Source of the DNA: SURF-55 sp040755195
Lineage (GTDB): Bacteria; Bacillota; Desulfotomaculia; Desulfotomaculales; Ammonificaceae
NCBI GenBank assembly: GCA_040755195.1
Contig: JBFMBL010000007.1
Location: forward strand, 1-64,000
Reading direction: 5' to 3'
Length of the DNA stretch: 64,000 nt
The position numbers and the translations under genes were made by a program. Of the stretch, positions 24,795 to 32,809 are shown piece after piece. How positions within the stretch are numbered: the first letter of the stretch is position 1; each line of letters begins with the position of its first letter. The notes below the pieces were generated by a model. That model had not been told where the DNA came from. It searched no databases and was given only the letters and a program-made list of their open reading frames with translations.

Positions 24795-25361
24795 ATGGGC
24801 CTGCAGCTTAAGGAAACCGCTTCTACCACAGAGAAACCTTGCACCTACGAAGACTACCGGAAGCTTCCCGAAGGAGCGCCTTATCAACTCGTTGGGGGTG
24901 AATTCGTCTTGACGCCTTCACCAACTACGTACCACCAGATTATTTCGATGAAGTTAGGGTTCCAGATGGTAGACTTTGTATCAAAAAACGGCTTGGGAAT
25001 CGTACTGTTTGCGCCCATAGACGTTTATCTTGAAGCAACGGAAACCTACCAGCCGGACATTATCTTCATCGCCCAGGAAAGAATGGAAATCATCGAGCCG
25101 GCGCGGATAAACGGCGCCCCGGACCTGGTGGTTGAAATCCTCTCCCCAAGCACCGCCTACTACGACCTGCGGAAAAAATACAAGGTTTACGAAAAATGCG
25201 GCGTCAGAGAGTACTGGATCGTCGACCCCGACGAAAAATCGGTAGAGTTGTTTCTTTTGAATGAGGAGAAGTTCGCCCTCGACCAGGAAGCAGCAGTCCC
25301 GGGCACGGTTTCCTCCCGTCTGCTCGAAGGCTTCACCGTTCCCCTCCAAACCATTTTTTAG
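24795..25361 (+). CDS. Uma2-family putative endonuclease, copy 1
   Basis: 188 residues from ATG 24795 (GGAGGTGAAC upstream). Uma2/DUF820 domain, a PD-(D/E)XK nuclease fold of unknown role, very expanded in some bacteria. Seen: TYEDYRKLPEGAPYQLVGGE, YQPDIIFI, the active-site E in DLVVEILSPST, and YEKCGVREYWIVDPDEKSV. About 80% identical by eye to the copy at 26304, with the AbrB-RelE pair between them. Confidence 0.88.
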   Translation: MGLQLKETASTTEKPCTYEDYRKLPEGAPYQLVGGEFVLTPSPTTYHQIISMKLGFQMVDFVSKNGLGIVLFAPIDVYLEATETYQPDIIFIAQERMEIIEPARINGAPDLVVEILSPSTAYYDLRKKYKVYEKCGVREYWIVDPDEKSVELFLLNEEKFALDQEAAVPGTVSSRLLEGFTVPLQTIF

Positions 25362-25554
25362 GTTTATTGGGTCGCCGGTCCTCTCTGGGGTGTCACCTTA
25401 AGATCGCAAGGCGAGATCGATTCCCATATAGCACATCCCAGTAAGCCGCAACGAGAGGGGTAGCAAATTCGGCTGAAAATACGCTGAAAAAAGAAGAGAC
25501 CCTCGCCGACCTCCTGACCTGGTGGCGGGAAAAGCCGGCACCAGGAAGATTGCC

Positions 25555-25582
25555 TTGACATCCCCCTCGGTAACCGTATAAT
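25555..25582 (+). promoter_or_regulatory. Sigma-A promoter of the AbrB-RelE operon
   Basis: TTGACA, 16-nt spacer, TATAAT, 42 nt before the start codon. The ~190 nt between the first Uma2 gene and this promoter hold no recognised gene. Confidence 0.8.
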
Positions 25583-25624
25583 AAGAAGTAAGGAACAAGG
25601 AAACAAGGACAGAGGTGAACAGCG

Positions 25625-25987
25625 GTGTCCGAACCGGTATCGAGGATTGTTCGAGTAACAAGCAAACGGCAGTTCACTATTCCCAAAGTATACTTCGAAA
25701 AACTGCGACTGGGCGATAAGGCAAAGTGTTACCTGGAGGGAGATCGTTTGGTCATTGAACCGGTGCGGGAAGATTCTTTCTGGGATTTCTCTATAGATAT
25801 TTTACGGTCGTTAATCGCCGAGGGCTACACAGGAGAAGCCCTGATAGCAGAGTTCGAGGCAAGAAAAAAGAAAACCGTCCAGGCGTTCGGGCGGATGATT
25901 GAAGAGGCCCGGGAGGAAGCAGAAGCAGGAAAAGGTAAGCCGGCGGAGTTGATCTTTAACGAACTGCTCGGTGGGGAAAATGTATAA
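25625..25987 (+). CDS. AbrB/MazE-type antitoxin
   Basis: 120 residues, GTG start with AGAGGTG upstream. N-terminal swapped-hairpin DNA-binding domain (RIVRVTSKRQFTIPKVYFEKL, GDKAKCYLEGDRLVIEPV) followed by a charged helical tail (~60-120) that likely wraps the toxin. Overlaps the RelE-like toxin gene by 8 nt, the usual arrangement for a type II toxin-antitoxin operon with autoregulation. Confidence 0.85.
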   Translation: MSEPVSRIVRVTSKRQFTIPKVYFEKLRLGDKAKCYLEGDRLVIEPVREDSFWDFSIDILRSLIAEGYTGEALIAEFEARKKKTVQAFGRMIEEAREEAEAGKGKPAELIFNELLGGENV

Positions 25988-26264
25988 AGCAATTCTCCTA
26001 TCACGGGCAGAAAAACAGTTGCGCAAGGTTAAAGACCGCCAGTTAGTGCATAAGTTTCGGGAATGCCTTAAAGAGATATGCGAAGAACCCTTCCGCCGAA
26101 GCAAGGCTGGAAACTTACAGGGAGTCTGGGCGCACGGTTTCTCCCATCAGGGCGTGAGCTACCGAATAGCGTATTTTATCGAGCGGGAAAAACAGACGGT
26201 TTATGTTATCGGCTTGGGTTCTCATGAAGGCTTTTGGGAGGAAATAAAGCGATACTTAAAGTAA
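25980..26264 (+). CDS. RelE/ParE-superfamily toxin
   Basis: 94 residues from ATG 25980 (GGTGGGG upstream). Compact RelE-like fold: YKAILLSRAEKQLRKV, SKAGNLQGVWAHGF, GVSYRIAYFIEREKQTVYVIGLGSHEGFW. The R-IAY strand and HEGFW end are family-typical. RelE toxins cleave mRNA on the ribosome; ParE relatives hit gyrase; which applies is not clear. Pairs with the upstream AbrB-type antitoxin. Confidence 0.87.
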   Translation: MYKAILLSRAEKQLRKVKDRQLVHKFRECLKEICEEPFRRSKAGNLQGVWAHGFSHQGVSYRIAYFIEREKQTVYVIGLGSHEGFWEEIKRYLK

Positions 26265-26303
26265 TTCGAACAAGGAACACAATTCCCGCAGGAGGTGAAA
26301 AAC

Positions 26304-26870
26304 ATGAACCTGTCGCTTCAGGAAATCGCTTCTACCGCTGAAAAAACCTACACCTACGAAGATTACCGCAAGCTTCCCGAAGGAGCGCCTTATCAACTCG
26401 TTGGGGGTGAACTCGTCTTGACGCCTGCACCGGGTACCTACCACCAGATTATTTCATTTAACCTGGGACTAGCAATGGGAAACATTGTAGTGAGTAAACG
26501 ATTGGGAAGAATTCTGTTCGCGCCCATAGACGTCTATCTTGAGGAAACGGAAACCTACCAGCCGGACATCATCTTCATCGCCCGGGAAAGGATGGAGATC
26601 ATCGAGCCGGCGCGGATAAACGGCGCCCCCGACCTGGTGGCGGAAATTCTCTCCCCTACAACTGCTTACTACGATCTGCGAAAGAAGTATAAGGTTTACG
26701 AAAAATGCGGCGTCAGCGAGTATTGGATCGTCGATCCGGAAGAAAAATCCGTACAGATATTTCTCTTGAAGGAAGGAAAATTCGCCCTCGACCAGGAAGC
26801 GGCAACCCAAGGCACGGTCACTTCCCGCGTAATTGAAGGATTCACCATCTCCCTCGAAACAATCTTTTAA
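26304..26870 (+). CDS. Uma2-family putative endonuclease, copy 2
   Basis: 188 residues from ATG 26304 (GGAGGTGAAA upstream). Same Uma2 domain as copy 1, with identical blocks EDYRKLPEGAPYQLVGGE and RMEIIEPARINGAPDLV, diverging mainly around residues 45-60 (FNLGLAMGNIVVSKRLGRIL). Active-site E in AEILSPTTAYY. Tandem duplication around the toxin-antitoxin pair is the simplest explanation. Confidence 0.88.
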   Translation: MNLSLQEIASTAEKTYTYEDYRKLPEGAPYQLVGGELVLTPAPGTYHQIISFNLGLAMGNIVVSKRLGRILFAPIDVYLEETETYQPDIIFIARERMEIIEPARINGAPDLVAEILSPTTAYYDLRKKYKVYEKCGVSEYWIVDPEEKSVQIFLLKEGKFALDQEAATQGTVTSRVIEGFTISLETIF

Positions 26871-27163
26871 AGCTAAATCTCCTGAGCGAATATGTAAAAA
26901 ACGTTGAGGATATCCGCCTATTCGCACGGACAATCAGAGACAACTTCCTTCAGGACTAAATTACCCCGGTTTCCACCCTAATATTTGCTAATCATACAAA
27001 ACAAATTGATTCTGCAAAGCAAAGGTTGCAGAAATGTTCTAAAGCTGATATTAATTAACACTGGTAGCCATGAGAAACCAGAAGGAAAAACAAATTTGCC
27101 GGTGAACTTTGTAGAAAACTCAGGTTTTTTTCGAAACATTGATAATGTAAACAGGTGGATGCG
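26871..27163. other. AT-rich spacer before the polysaccharide locus
   Basis: About 290 nt with no convincing gene or promoter. A short frame after the Uma2 stop reads LSEYVKNVEDIRLFARTIRD before a stop but has no start or ribosome site and may be a remnant. Confidence 0.4.
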
Positions 27164-28183
27164 ATGAACGAAAACTTTACCATTAAACCAGGCGCGAAAA
27201 TCCTGGTCACGGGATGCGCCGGATTTATAGCGTCCAGGGTAACGGAATTACTTATATCGCAGGGGTACACCGTTTCCGGGATAGACAACCTCAACGACGC
27301 TTATGATGTAAAAATGAAGGAATGGCGGCTTAACCGGTTAAAACAACTGGAGGGATTTCGTTTTAATCAGACTGATATCTCTGACCTGGAAGGAATGAGG
27401 CAGCTTTTCAAGGATCTCGCGAATCCCGCCGGCGCGCCGTTCAGCGCCGTCATCAACCTCGCCGCCCGCGCCGGTGTGCGGCAATCGGTGGCTAATCCCT
27501 GGGTATACGTCGACACCAACGTCACCGGCACCCTGAACCTGCTGGACCTTTGCCGGGAATTCGGCGTTAAGAAGTTCATCCTTGCCTCCACATCAAGCTT
27601 ATACGGCAAGGACAACACCATGCCTTACCGCGAAGACGCCAACACGGATAATCCCCTTTCGCCCTACGCCGCTTCCAAAAAGGCGGCGGAAGCGCTTTGC
27701 TATACCTACCATTATCTTTACGGCATCGACGTGACGGTGCTGCGCTATTTTACCGTTTATGGCCCCGCCGGAAGACCGGACATGAGCTTCTTCCGCTTCA
27801 TTCAGTGGATCAACGAAGAAAAGCCGCTGCTTATTTACGGAGACGGAAAACAATCCCGCGATTTCACCTACGTTGAGGACATAGCACGCGGTACAATCGC
27901 CGCCCTGCGGCCGCTGGGCTACGAAACAATCAACCTCGGATCGGACAGGCCCGTTGTTCTGATGGACGCCGTACGGCTCATTGAAGAGCTTCTCGGCAAG
28001 AAGGCGAAGTTGGAGTTTCACGGCCCCCAACCGGCGGATGTTACGGCTACATGGGCCGATATTAACAAAGCCCGGAACCTTCTCGGCTGGGAACCAAAAT
28101 TAACCCTCGAGGAAGGTCTTCAAGAAACCTGCCGCTGGTACCGGGAAAACCGGAACTGGGCTAAAGAAGTGAGGGTCCTCTAA
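27164..28183 (+). CDS. NAD-dependent nucleotide-sugar epimerase (UDP-glucuronate/UDP-HexNAc 4-epimerase type)
   Basis: 339 residues from ATG 27164 (AGGTGG 5 nt upstream). Extended SDR: GCAGFIAS nucleotide-binding motif, the DNLNDAYDVKMKEWRLNRL stretch typical of CapI/LspL and WbpP/TviC epimerases, STSSLYGKD, catalytic YAASK, and RYFTVYGPAGRPDM. Immediately followed (4-nt gap) by a TviB-like dehydrogenase, so it probably converts the resulting UDP-GlcNAcA or UDP-GlcA to its C4 epimer. Confidence 0.88.
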   Translation: MNENFTIKPGAKILVTGCAGFIASRVTELLISQGYTVSGIDNLNDAYDVKMKEWRLNRLKQLEGFRFNQTDISDLEGMRQLFKDLANPAGAPFSAVINLAARAGVRQSVANPWVYVDTNVTGTLNLLDLCREFGVKKFILASTSSLYGKDNTMPYREDANTDNPLSPYAASKKAAEALCYTYHYLYGIDVTVLRYFTVYGPAGRPDMSFFRFIQWINEEKPLLIYGDGKQSRDFTYVEDIARGTIAALRPLGYETINLGSDRPVVLMDAVRLIEELLGKKAKLEFHGPQPADVTATWADINKARNLLGWEPKLTLEEGLQETCRWYRENRNWAKEVRVL

Positions 28184-28187
28184 AAAA

Positions 28188-29684
28188 ATGAGTCCTAAGA
28201 GAGTGTTGCAAAACACCTTAGCCGTAGAAAGACAACGTAGCGGCTTTCGGCAATCAAACTCAGAAAAGGTTCCTGAGGCTGTGAAAAACAAGCATAGCGC
28301 GAAAAGCGAAGCCGGGCGGCGCGGAGCGTACACGGAAGTACGTGAGCACCGCACGGCGAGCTTGACAAAGCTAGGCGCAGTTTTGCAACAGCCTCCTAAG
28401 TGTATCGCCGTTGTCGGGTTAGGTTATGTGGGTCTCGCCCTTGCTGTGGAGTTCGGAAAGGTAACAAAAACCATCGGCTTCGATATTAATCCGGGACGCA
28501 TTGAAGCACTCCGCAAGGGATATGACGATAATGATGAACTTAAAGGAGCGGATCTGCGACCTCCTTGCCTTTCTTTCACGGCCGATCCCGCGGAATTGCG
28601 CCAGGCTGCGTTTATTATCGTAGCCGTCCCCACACCTGTGGACACCCACAAGCGGCCTGATTTCAAACACCTGGTTGAAGCCAGCCGTTTGGTTGGCCGA
28701 AACCTCGTTCCGGGAACAATCGTGGTTTATGAATCCACCGTTTATCCGGGCGTAACCGAAGAGATTTGCGTCCCTGTATTAGAGCAAGAATCCGGTCTCT
28801 GTAGGGGTAAGGACTTTAAAATCGGTTACTCGCCGGAGCGCATTAACCCCGGGGATTCGGAACACACGCTTGCAAACGTGGTGAAAGTGGTGGCTGCTCA
28901 AGATGAGGAAACGCTGACGGAAGTTGCCGGTGTTTATGAATTGATCATAAAGGCGGGTGTGTATAAGGCTCCCGATATTAAAACGGCGGAAGCGGCAAAG
29001 GTGATCGAAAATATTCAGCGGGACCTGAACATCGCCCTGATGAACGAATTAGCCGTGATTTTTCACCGGCTCGGACTCGATACGCAACAAGTCCTGAGAG
29101 CGGCGCGCACAAAATGGAACTTCCTCCCCTTCGAACCGGGGTTGGTCGGCGGGCACTGCATCCCCGTGGACCCTTATTACCTAACCTATAAAGCTGAAGA
29201 AACCGGGTATCATCCCGAAGTCATCCTTGCCGGGCGCCGGATTAACGATGAAATGGGGTATTATATCAGCCGCGAAACCGTAAAACTCTTGATTCGCGCC
29301 GGTAAAACGGTGCGAAACGCAAACGTGTTGGTTCTGGGGGTTACGTTTAAAGAGAATGTTCGGGATGTGCGCAACACGCGGGTAATAGATCTGGTCCGGG
29401 AGTTGGAAGGGTACGAAATCAAAGTCGGGGTATACGACCCGCTGGTCGAACCCGAAAAAGTCAGCGCCATGGGACTGACTCCCGTCCCCGACCCTTTTAA
29501 AGATAAAACCTGCTACGATGCGGTTATTCTGGCGGTACCGCATCAGGTTTTCAGGGAAAAAAGAGCCGTGGAGTTCGTTGATCTCTTGAAAACTAACGGC
29601 AAATCAGGCGTGCTCGTCGACGTTCGCAGAATCATACCCAAGGAAGACTTAGCGGGTTCCGACATCCTGTATTGGGGCTTATGA
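28188..29684 (+). CDS. UDP-N-acetylglucosamine 6-dehydrogenase-like (TviB/WbpA family), with in-frame element insertion
   Basis: 498 codons. Residues ~70-498 are a nucleotide-sugar dehydrogenase: IAVVGLGYVGLALAVEFG, TIGFDINPGRI, VAVPTPVD, ESTVYPGVTEE, catalytic Cys in GGHCIPVDPYYL and the C-terminal VLGVTFKENVRDVRNTRV. The TviB/WbpA type oxidises UDP-GlcNAc to UDP-GlcNAcA. Residues 5-71 match nothing and come from a 194-bp element plus 7-bp target duplication; without these 201 bp the gene would start M-S-P-K-C-I-A-V-V, the usual N-terminus. The frame is preserved, so the enzyme may be made with a basic 67-residue insertion, or be initiated internally (TTG 28383). Confidence 0.88.
   Translation: MSPKRVLQNTLAVERQRSGFRQSNSEKVPEAVKNKHSAKSEAGRRGAYTEVREHRTASLTKLGAVLQQPPKCIAVVGLGYVGLALAVEFGKVTKTIGFDINPGRIEALRKGYDDNDELKGADLRPPCLSFTADPAELRQAAFIIVAVPTPVDTHKRPDFKHLVEASRLVGRNLVPGTIVVYESTVYPGVTEEICVPVLEQESGLCRGKDFKIGYSPERINPGDSEHTLANVVKVVAAQDEETLTEVAGVYELIIKAGVYKAPDIKTAEAAKVIENIQRDLNIALMNELAVIFHRLGLDTQQVLRAARTKWNFLPFEPGLVGGHCIPVDPYYLTYKAEETGYHPEVILAGRRINDEMGYYISRETVKLLIRAGKTVRNANVLVLGVTFKENVRDVRNTRVIDLVRELEGYEIKVGVYDPLVEPEKVSAMGLTPVPDPFKDKTCYDAVILAVPHQVFREKRAVEFVDLLKTNGKSGVLVDVRRIIPKEDLAGSDILYWGL
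28200..28393. mobile_element. MITE-like palindromic element inside the dehydrogenase gene
   Basis: 194 bp with inverted ends (TGTTGCAAAAC at the left, GTTTTGCAACA at the right; 11 bp perfect) flanked by 7-bp direct repeats TCCTAAG (28193-28199 and 28394-28400). The interior is GC-rich and structured, for example GTAC-ACGGAA-GTAC. No transposase reading frame. Precise excision with one target copy would restore a normal dehydrogenase start. Insert length (201 bp with duplication) is divisible by three and has no stop in the host frame. Confidence 0.85.
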
Positions 29685-30877
29685 CGGTCGACCAGAATGA
29701 AACAAACGGAAATAAAGGGATGAAGGTTCTTTTTATTACCGGAATCTTCCCGCCGGACATCGGAGGCCCTGCCACCTACGTACCGGTTATGGCCCGGGCA
29801 CTGAGCGAGCGCGGGCACCGGGTGAAAGTGCTTACCACCAGCGAGCCGCACGATATGAAGCATAATGACGGTGGTTTCCCGTTCCCTGTGGCAAGAGTTA
29901 ACAGGAGGCTTTCTTTATGGCGGCGGACGGTCGATTTAATCCGGCAGATTATCCGGCTGGGACGCGACGCCGACGTCATTTACGCCAACGGCATGCATTT
30001 TGAAGCCGTGCTGGCAAATAAATTTATACGCCAGCCGCTGGTGATGAAAATCGTCGGCGACGAAGCCTGGGAAAGAGCCACTCGAAAGGGTTGGACCACG
30101 GACGGCTTCGAGGATTTTCAAAACAAGCGCCAGAACTGGCCCGCCGAACTCAATAAACGCCTGCGTTCGTGGGTTACGCGCCGGGCGGACCGGGTCATCG
30201 TCCCGAGTGAGTATCTGAAGCGTCATGTTATCGAATGGGGCGTCCCTGAGGGTAACTGTGTCGTGGTTTATAACGCTGTTGAACCGCCGAAAGCTGTCGC
30301 GCCGGTTGTGATACCACTGGCAACACCGGTCAAACTCGTTACGGTCGGGCGGCTGGTTCCCTGGAAGCATGTAGACGGAATAATCGAGTCACTGCGGAGC
30401 TTAACCGAAGCCGGTTTGGTTGTGGTCGGTGACGGCCCCGAACGACGGCGCTTAGAGACAACAGCCCAATCCCTTGGAGTTATTAACCGTGTTTATTTCG
30501 CGGAACAGAGAAGTAAAAGTGAAACACAATCACTAATTGCCGCGTGTGACATCTTCGTATTGAATTCTTCCTATGAAGGACTGCCGCACGTTGTTGTAGA
30601 GGCGATGCAGTTGGGGTTGCCGGTTGTGGCCACAGCGGTGGGAGGCACACCGGAAGTAATAAAGGACGGCGAAACAGGCTTGCTCATACCACCCGGCGAT
30701 AACGATGCTTTGAGCAAGGCACTTAGACTATTAATCAAAGACACCAATCTACGCAAGCGACTGGCTGAAAACGCGCAAACCGCTCTTAATAAGTTTAGCT
30801 ATCCAGTTATGGTAGCCGAAACGGAAGCAGCATTTATGAAAATAATTACTGATGTTAAGGGAAACGAAACACAATGA
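29681..30877 (+). CDS. Glycosyltransferase family 4
   Basis: About 398 residues; ATG 29681 overlaps the dehydrogenase stop (ATGA), with MKVLFITGIFPPDIGGPA (ATG 29720) as an alternative start. GT-B fold: N-terminal GIFPPDIGGPATYV, C-terminal LVTVGRLVPWKHVDGII, NSSYEGLPHVVVEAMQLG (donor-binding E-x7-E type motif) and VGGTPEVIKDGETGLLI. Retaining transfer from a nucleotide sugar to a growing glycan; donor and acceptor unknown. Confidence 0.88.
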   Translation: MTVDQNETNGNKGMKVLFITGIFPPDIGGPATYVPVMARALSERGHRVKVLTTSEPHDMKHNDGGFPFPVARVNRRLSLWRRTVDLIRQIIRLGRDADVIYANGMHFEAVLANKFIRQPLVMKIVGDEAWERATRKGWTTDGFEDFQNKRQNWPAELNKRLRSWVTRRADRVIVPSEYLKRHVIEWGVPEGNCVVVYNAVEPPKAVAPVVIPLATPVKLVTVGRLVPWKHVDGIIESLRSLTEAGLVVVGDGPERRRLETTAQSLGVINRVYFAEQRSKSETQSLIAACDIFVLNSSYEGLPHVVVEAMQLGLPVVATAVGGTPEVIKDGETGLLIPPGDNDALSKALRLLIKDTNLRKRLAENAQTALNKFSYPVMVAETEAAFMKIITDVKGNETQ

Positions 30878-30939
30878 GTACGGAACCCGAACTTATTATT
30901 GAAGTGATTTCTCCCGGTAGCGGCAACGCTTTAGACTAG
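30874..30939 (+). pseudogene. Remnant of a Uma2-family gene
   Basis: ATG overlapping the previous stop, then EPELIIEVISPGSGNALD and an in-frame TAG. The stretch matches the Uma2 active-site strand (PDLVVEILSP...) found in the two intact copies upstream, but nothing on either side continues the domain. The rest of the spacer to 31177 holds a GAGGCGA/TCGCCTC hairpin but no gene. Confidence 0.5.
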
Positions 30940-31177
30940 GAGGGAGGAAGAGGCGATTTACGTCGCCTCCCCGAGAAACTGGGTTACCGCTATTATAAAT
31001 TAGACGTCAAGCGTTAGAACATTTCTTCACCCGGCGGCATAACCGAACGGCGAGTTTTTCACATAGGTATCGTATTGTAGCCAAAAAAGGGTAATATTTC
31101 GCGTGTGCACGAAAAAGTAATTCTTAAGAACAAAAGTATTCAGACTAAATGAAGGCTCCTTAAGGAGATCGCATCAG

Positions 31178-31939
31178 GTGAACGAAATTCTCTTTGGCCT
31201 TACAGGGAATACCGCTAAAGTCAAGGTATTAGCGGAAGTAGCAGCTCGTTTGGACAACCGTAATAGTTCTTTACGTATTCTTGACATTGGTTGCACAGGA
31301 CCTCAACCGCTTGCATTTTGGGAACCCATCCTGGAAAGCTATAATGATTTGCAGTTTGTCGGAATTGATGTACAAGGAATTGAGCGCGCCAAAGAAGTAG
31401 CTGTAAAAAAGGGGTGGAAGCAGGTTCAACTTCTTGAAGGCAGTGGTTATCACCTTACGAGTTTGTTTCCTAGGGAGTCATTCGATATTGTGGTTGCCAC
31501 CCAAGTCCTGGAGCACATAGCTCGGCCGGTAAAATTTTTTCAAGAAGCAGCAGCCGTGCTACGTACTAACGGAGAGTTGTTCCTCACACTCGACTCTGCA
31601 CACTGGAAATCGCGGTTTGCGCTACGATATCCGCGCAGATTTATGAAAAATATCGTAAAAAAGGCCTTAGCTTCAGCCGGGAACGAACGACACTATGACC
31701 TTCCGTGGTACGATTTCGAAGTTTCTAATTTTGCTAAGAAAGCCGGCTTACAAGTAATAGACTGCCGCTATTATAATTTACACCCCTTGAAGTTTGTTCA
31801 CAACCATGTTGTACCTCTGGAGAAGAAGCACGAGTTTATGAAACTTTGGTTTGGCCTGGAAGAACTTCTCAACGTATTTGTTGGACAGGATGATAAACGT
31901 TTTTTTATGGGCCTGTATTTCCATGTTACACGTTGTTAG
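31178..31939 (+). CDS. SAM-dependent methyltransferase (class I)
   Basis: 253 residues, GTG start with AAGGAG upstream. Motif I LRILDIGCTGPQPLAFWEP, acidic motif II FVGIDVQGIERAK, and FDIVVATQVLEHIARPVKFFQ as in the Methyltransf_11/23 group, with a C-terminal extension including DDKRFFMGLYFHV. Lower GC than the bioABC region. Likely O- or N-methylates a sugar or glycan end; substrate unknown. Confidence 0.82.
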   Translation: MNEILFGLTGNTAKVKVLAEVAARLDNRNSSLRILDIGCTGPQPLAFWEPILESYNDLQFVGIDVQGIERAKEVAVKKGWKQVQLLEGSGYHLTSLFPRESFDIVVATQVLEHIARPVKFFQEAAAVLRTNGELFLTLDSAHWKSRFALRYPRRFMKNIVKKALASAGNERHYDLPWYDFEVSNFAKKAGLQVIDCRYYNLHPLKFVHNHVVPLEKKHEFMKLWFGLEELLNVFVGQDDKRFFMGLYFHVTRC

Positions 31940-31965
31940 ATCACACTTCAGAGGTGGTAAATTTC

Positions 31966-32157
31966 TTGGACAGACAGGTTTTTCTAAGCGACGAACTTCT
32001 TAGGATCATGTGCTGCCCTAAGTGCCACGGCGATTTGGATTTAGCCGAGGAAAAAGGGTTGGATTGTCCTGCTTGCGGTCTCCGGTATCCAATCGAAGAA
32101 GGCATACCGGTTATGCTTATAGACAGAGCTTGGCCATTGGCGGGGGAACGAGGGTGA
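31966..32157 (+). CDS. Trm112/YcaR-like zinc-ribbon protein
   Basis: 63 residues from TTG 31966, 8 nt after AGAGGTGG (the frame also reaches 31933). Two CxxC pairs (CCPKCHG, CPACGLRYPI) in the pattern of Trm112-like proteins with the ending EEGIPVMLID. Trm112-type proteins bind and stabilise methyltransferases; here it lies between two methyltransferase genes, 8 nt before the second, so a partner role is a plausible inference. Confidence 0.8.
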   Translation: MDRQVFLSDELLRIMCCPKCHGDLDLAEEKGLDCPACGLRYPIEEGIPVMLIDRAWPLAGERG

Positions 32158-32167
32158 AGAACTGAAG

Positions 32168-32809
32168 ATGTCAATGAAAGTTTTTGTCGCCCCCGGCGCT
32201 GGTGAAGCAGGAAAGTTTCGGGGAGTGATTCAGGCATTCCCTGATGTATGGAAGGGTATTATCCTGGATGTCGGCTGCCGTTCCGGGAACTTTAAAAGCC
32301 AACTTCCTAACAAAATGGTACGGTACTACGGGATAGACCTTTTTCCACCCGCAACTATAATAGCGAACGTAGAGCATGGTTTGCCGTTCAAAAAAGCTTC
32401 TTTCGACGTAGTAGTTGCTTTAGATGTCTTAGAACATACGAACGACATTCACAACGCATTTGGTGAACTTTGTAGAGTGGCACGGGGGTATGTTGTTATT
32501 TCATTGCCTAACGGTTACGAATTAAGATCGCGTCTTAAATTTTTATTAGGACACCCGATCTCGGGTAAATATTTGCTTCCTACCGAACCACTTCTTGACC
32601 GTCACAGGTGGCTTTTTTCGCTTCGGGAAGCCCAAGCTTTTACCCACACCCTAAGCAAACAGTATGGTTTTAAGGTTGAACGTGAAGGCTGTCTTATTGG
32701 TCCCCGACGAGGTTTTGTACGGCTGGCAGTAAGCTTCCACCCAAACCTACTGTCACCCTGGTATATTGCCTTACTCCTGAAAGAAGGTAAGATTAATTCC
32801 CGTGGTTAA
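32168..32809 (+). CDS. SAM-dependent methyltransferase (class I)
   Basis: 213 residues. Motif I ILDVGCRSGNFKSQL, YYGIDLFPPATII and FDVVVALDVLEHTNDIHNAF, then a C-terminal domain with a LLDRHRWLFSLREAQAF stretch. Probably works with the small Trm112-like protein just upstream. Its end overlaps the next glycosyltransferase start by 8 nt. Confidence 0.82.
   Translation: MSMKVFVAPGAGEAGKFRGVIQAFPDVWKGIILDVGCRSGNFKSQLPNKMVRYYGIDLFPPATIIANVEHGLPFKKASFDVVVALDVLEHTNDIHNAFGELCRVARGYVVISLPNGYELRSRLKFLLGHPISGKYLLPTEPLLDRHRWLFSLREAQAFTHTLSKQYGFKVEREGCLIGPRRGFVRLAVSFHPNLLSPWYIALLLKEGKINSRG

Noticed and set aside
25364..25686. Three overlapping minus-strand frames between Uma2 and AbrB
   Set aside because: They cover the strong promoter and share no start site or recognisable motif. 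A plus-strand stretch reading LKKEETLADLLTWWREKP may be a remnant but cannot be supported.
28200..28393. Natural N-terminal domain of the dehydrogenase
   Set aside because: The segment has inverted ends and flanking 7-bp duplications, and removing it restores the standard N-terminus.
30940..31177. Continuation of a Uma2 pseudogene or a small gene after the remnant at 30874
   Set aside because: None of the frames continues the Uma2 domain; only a short hairpin is visible.
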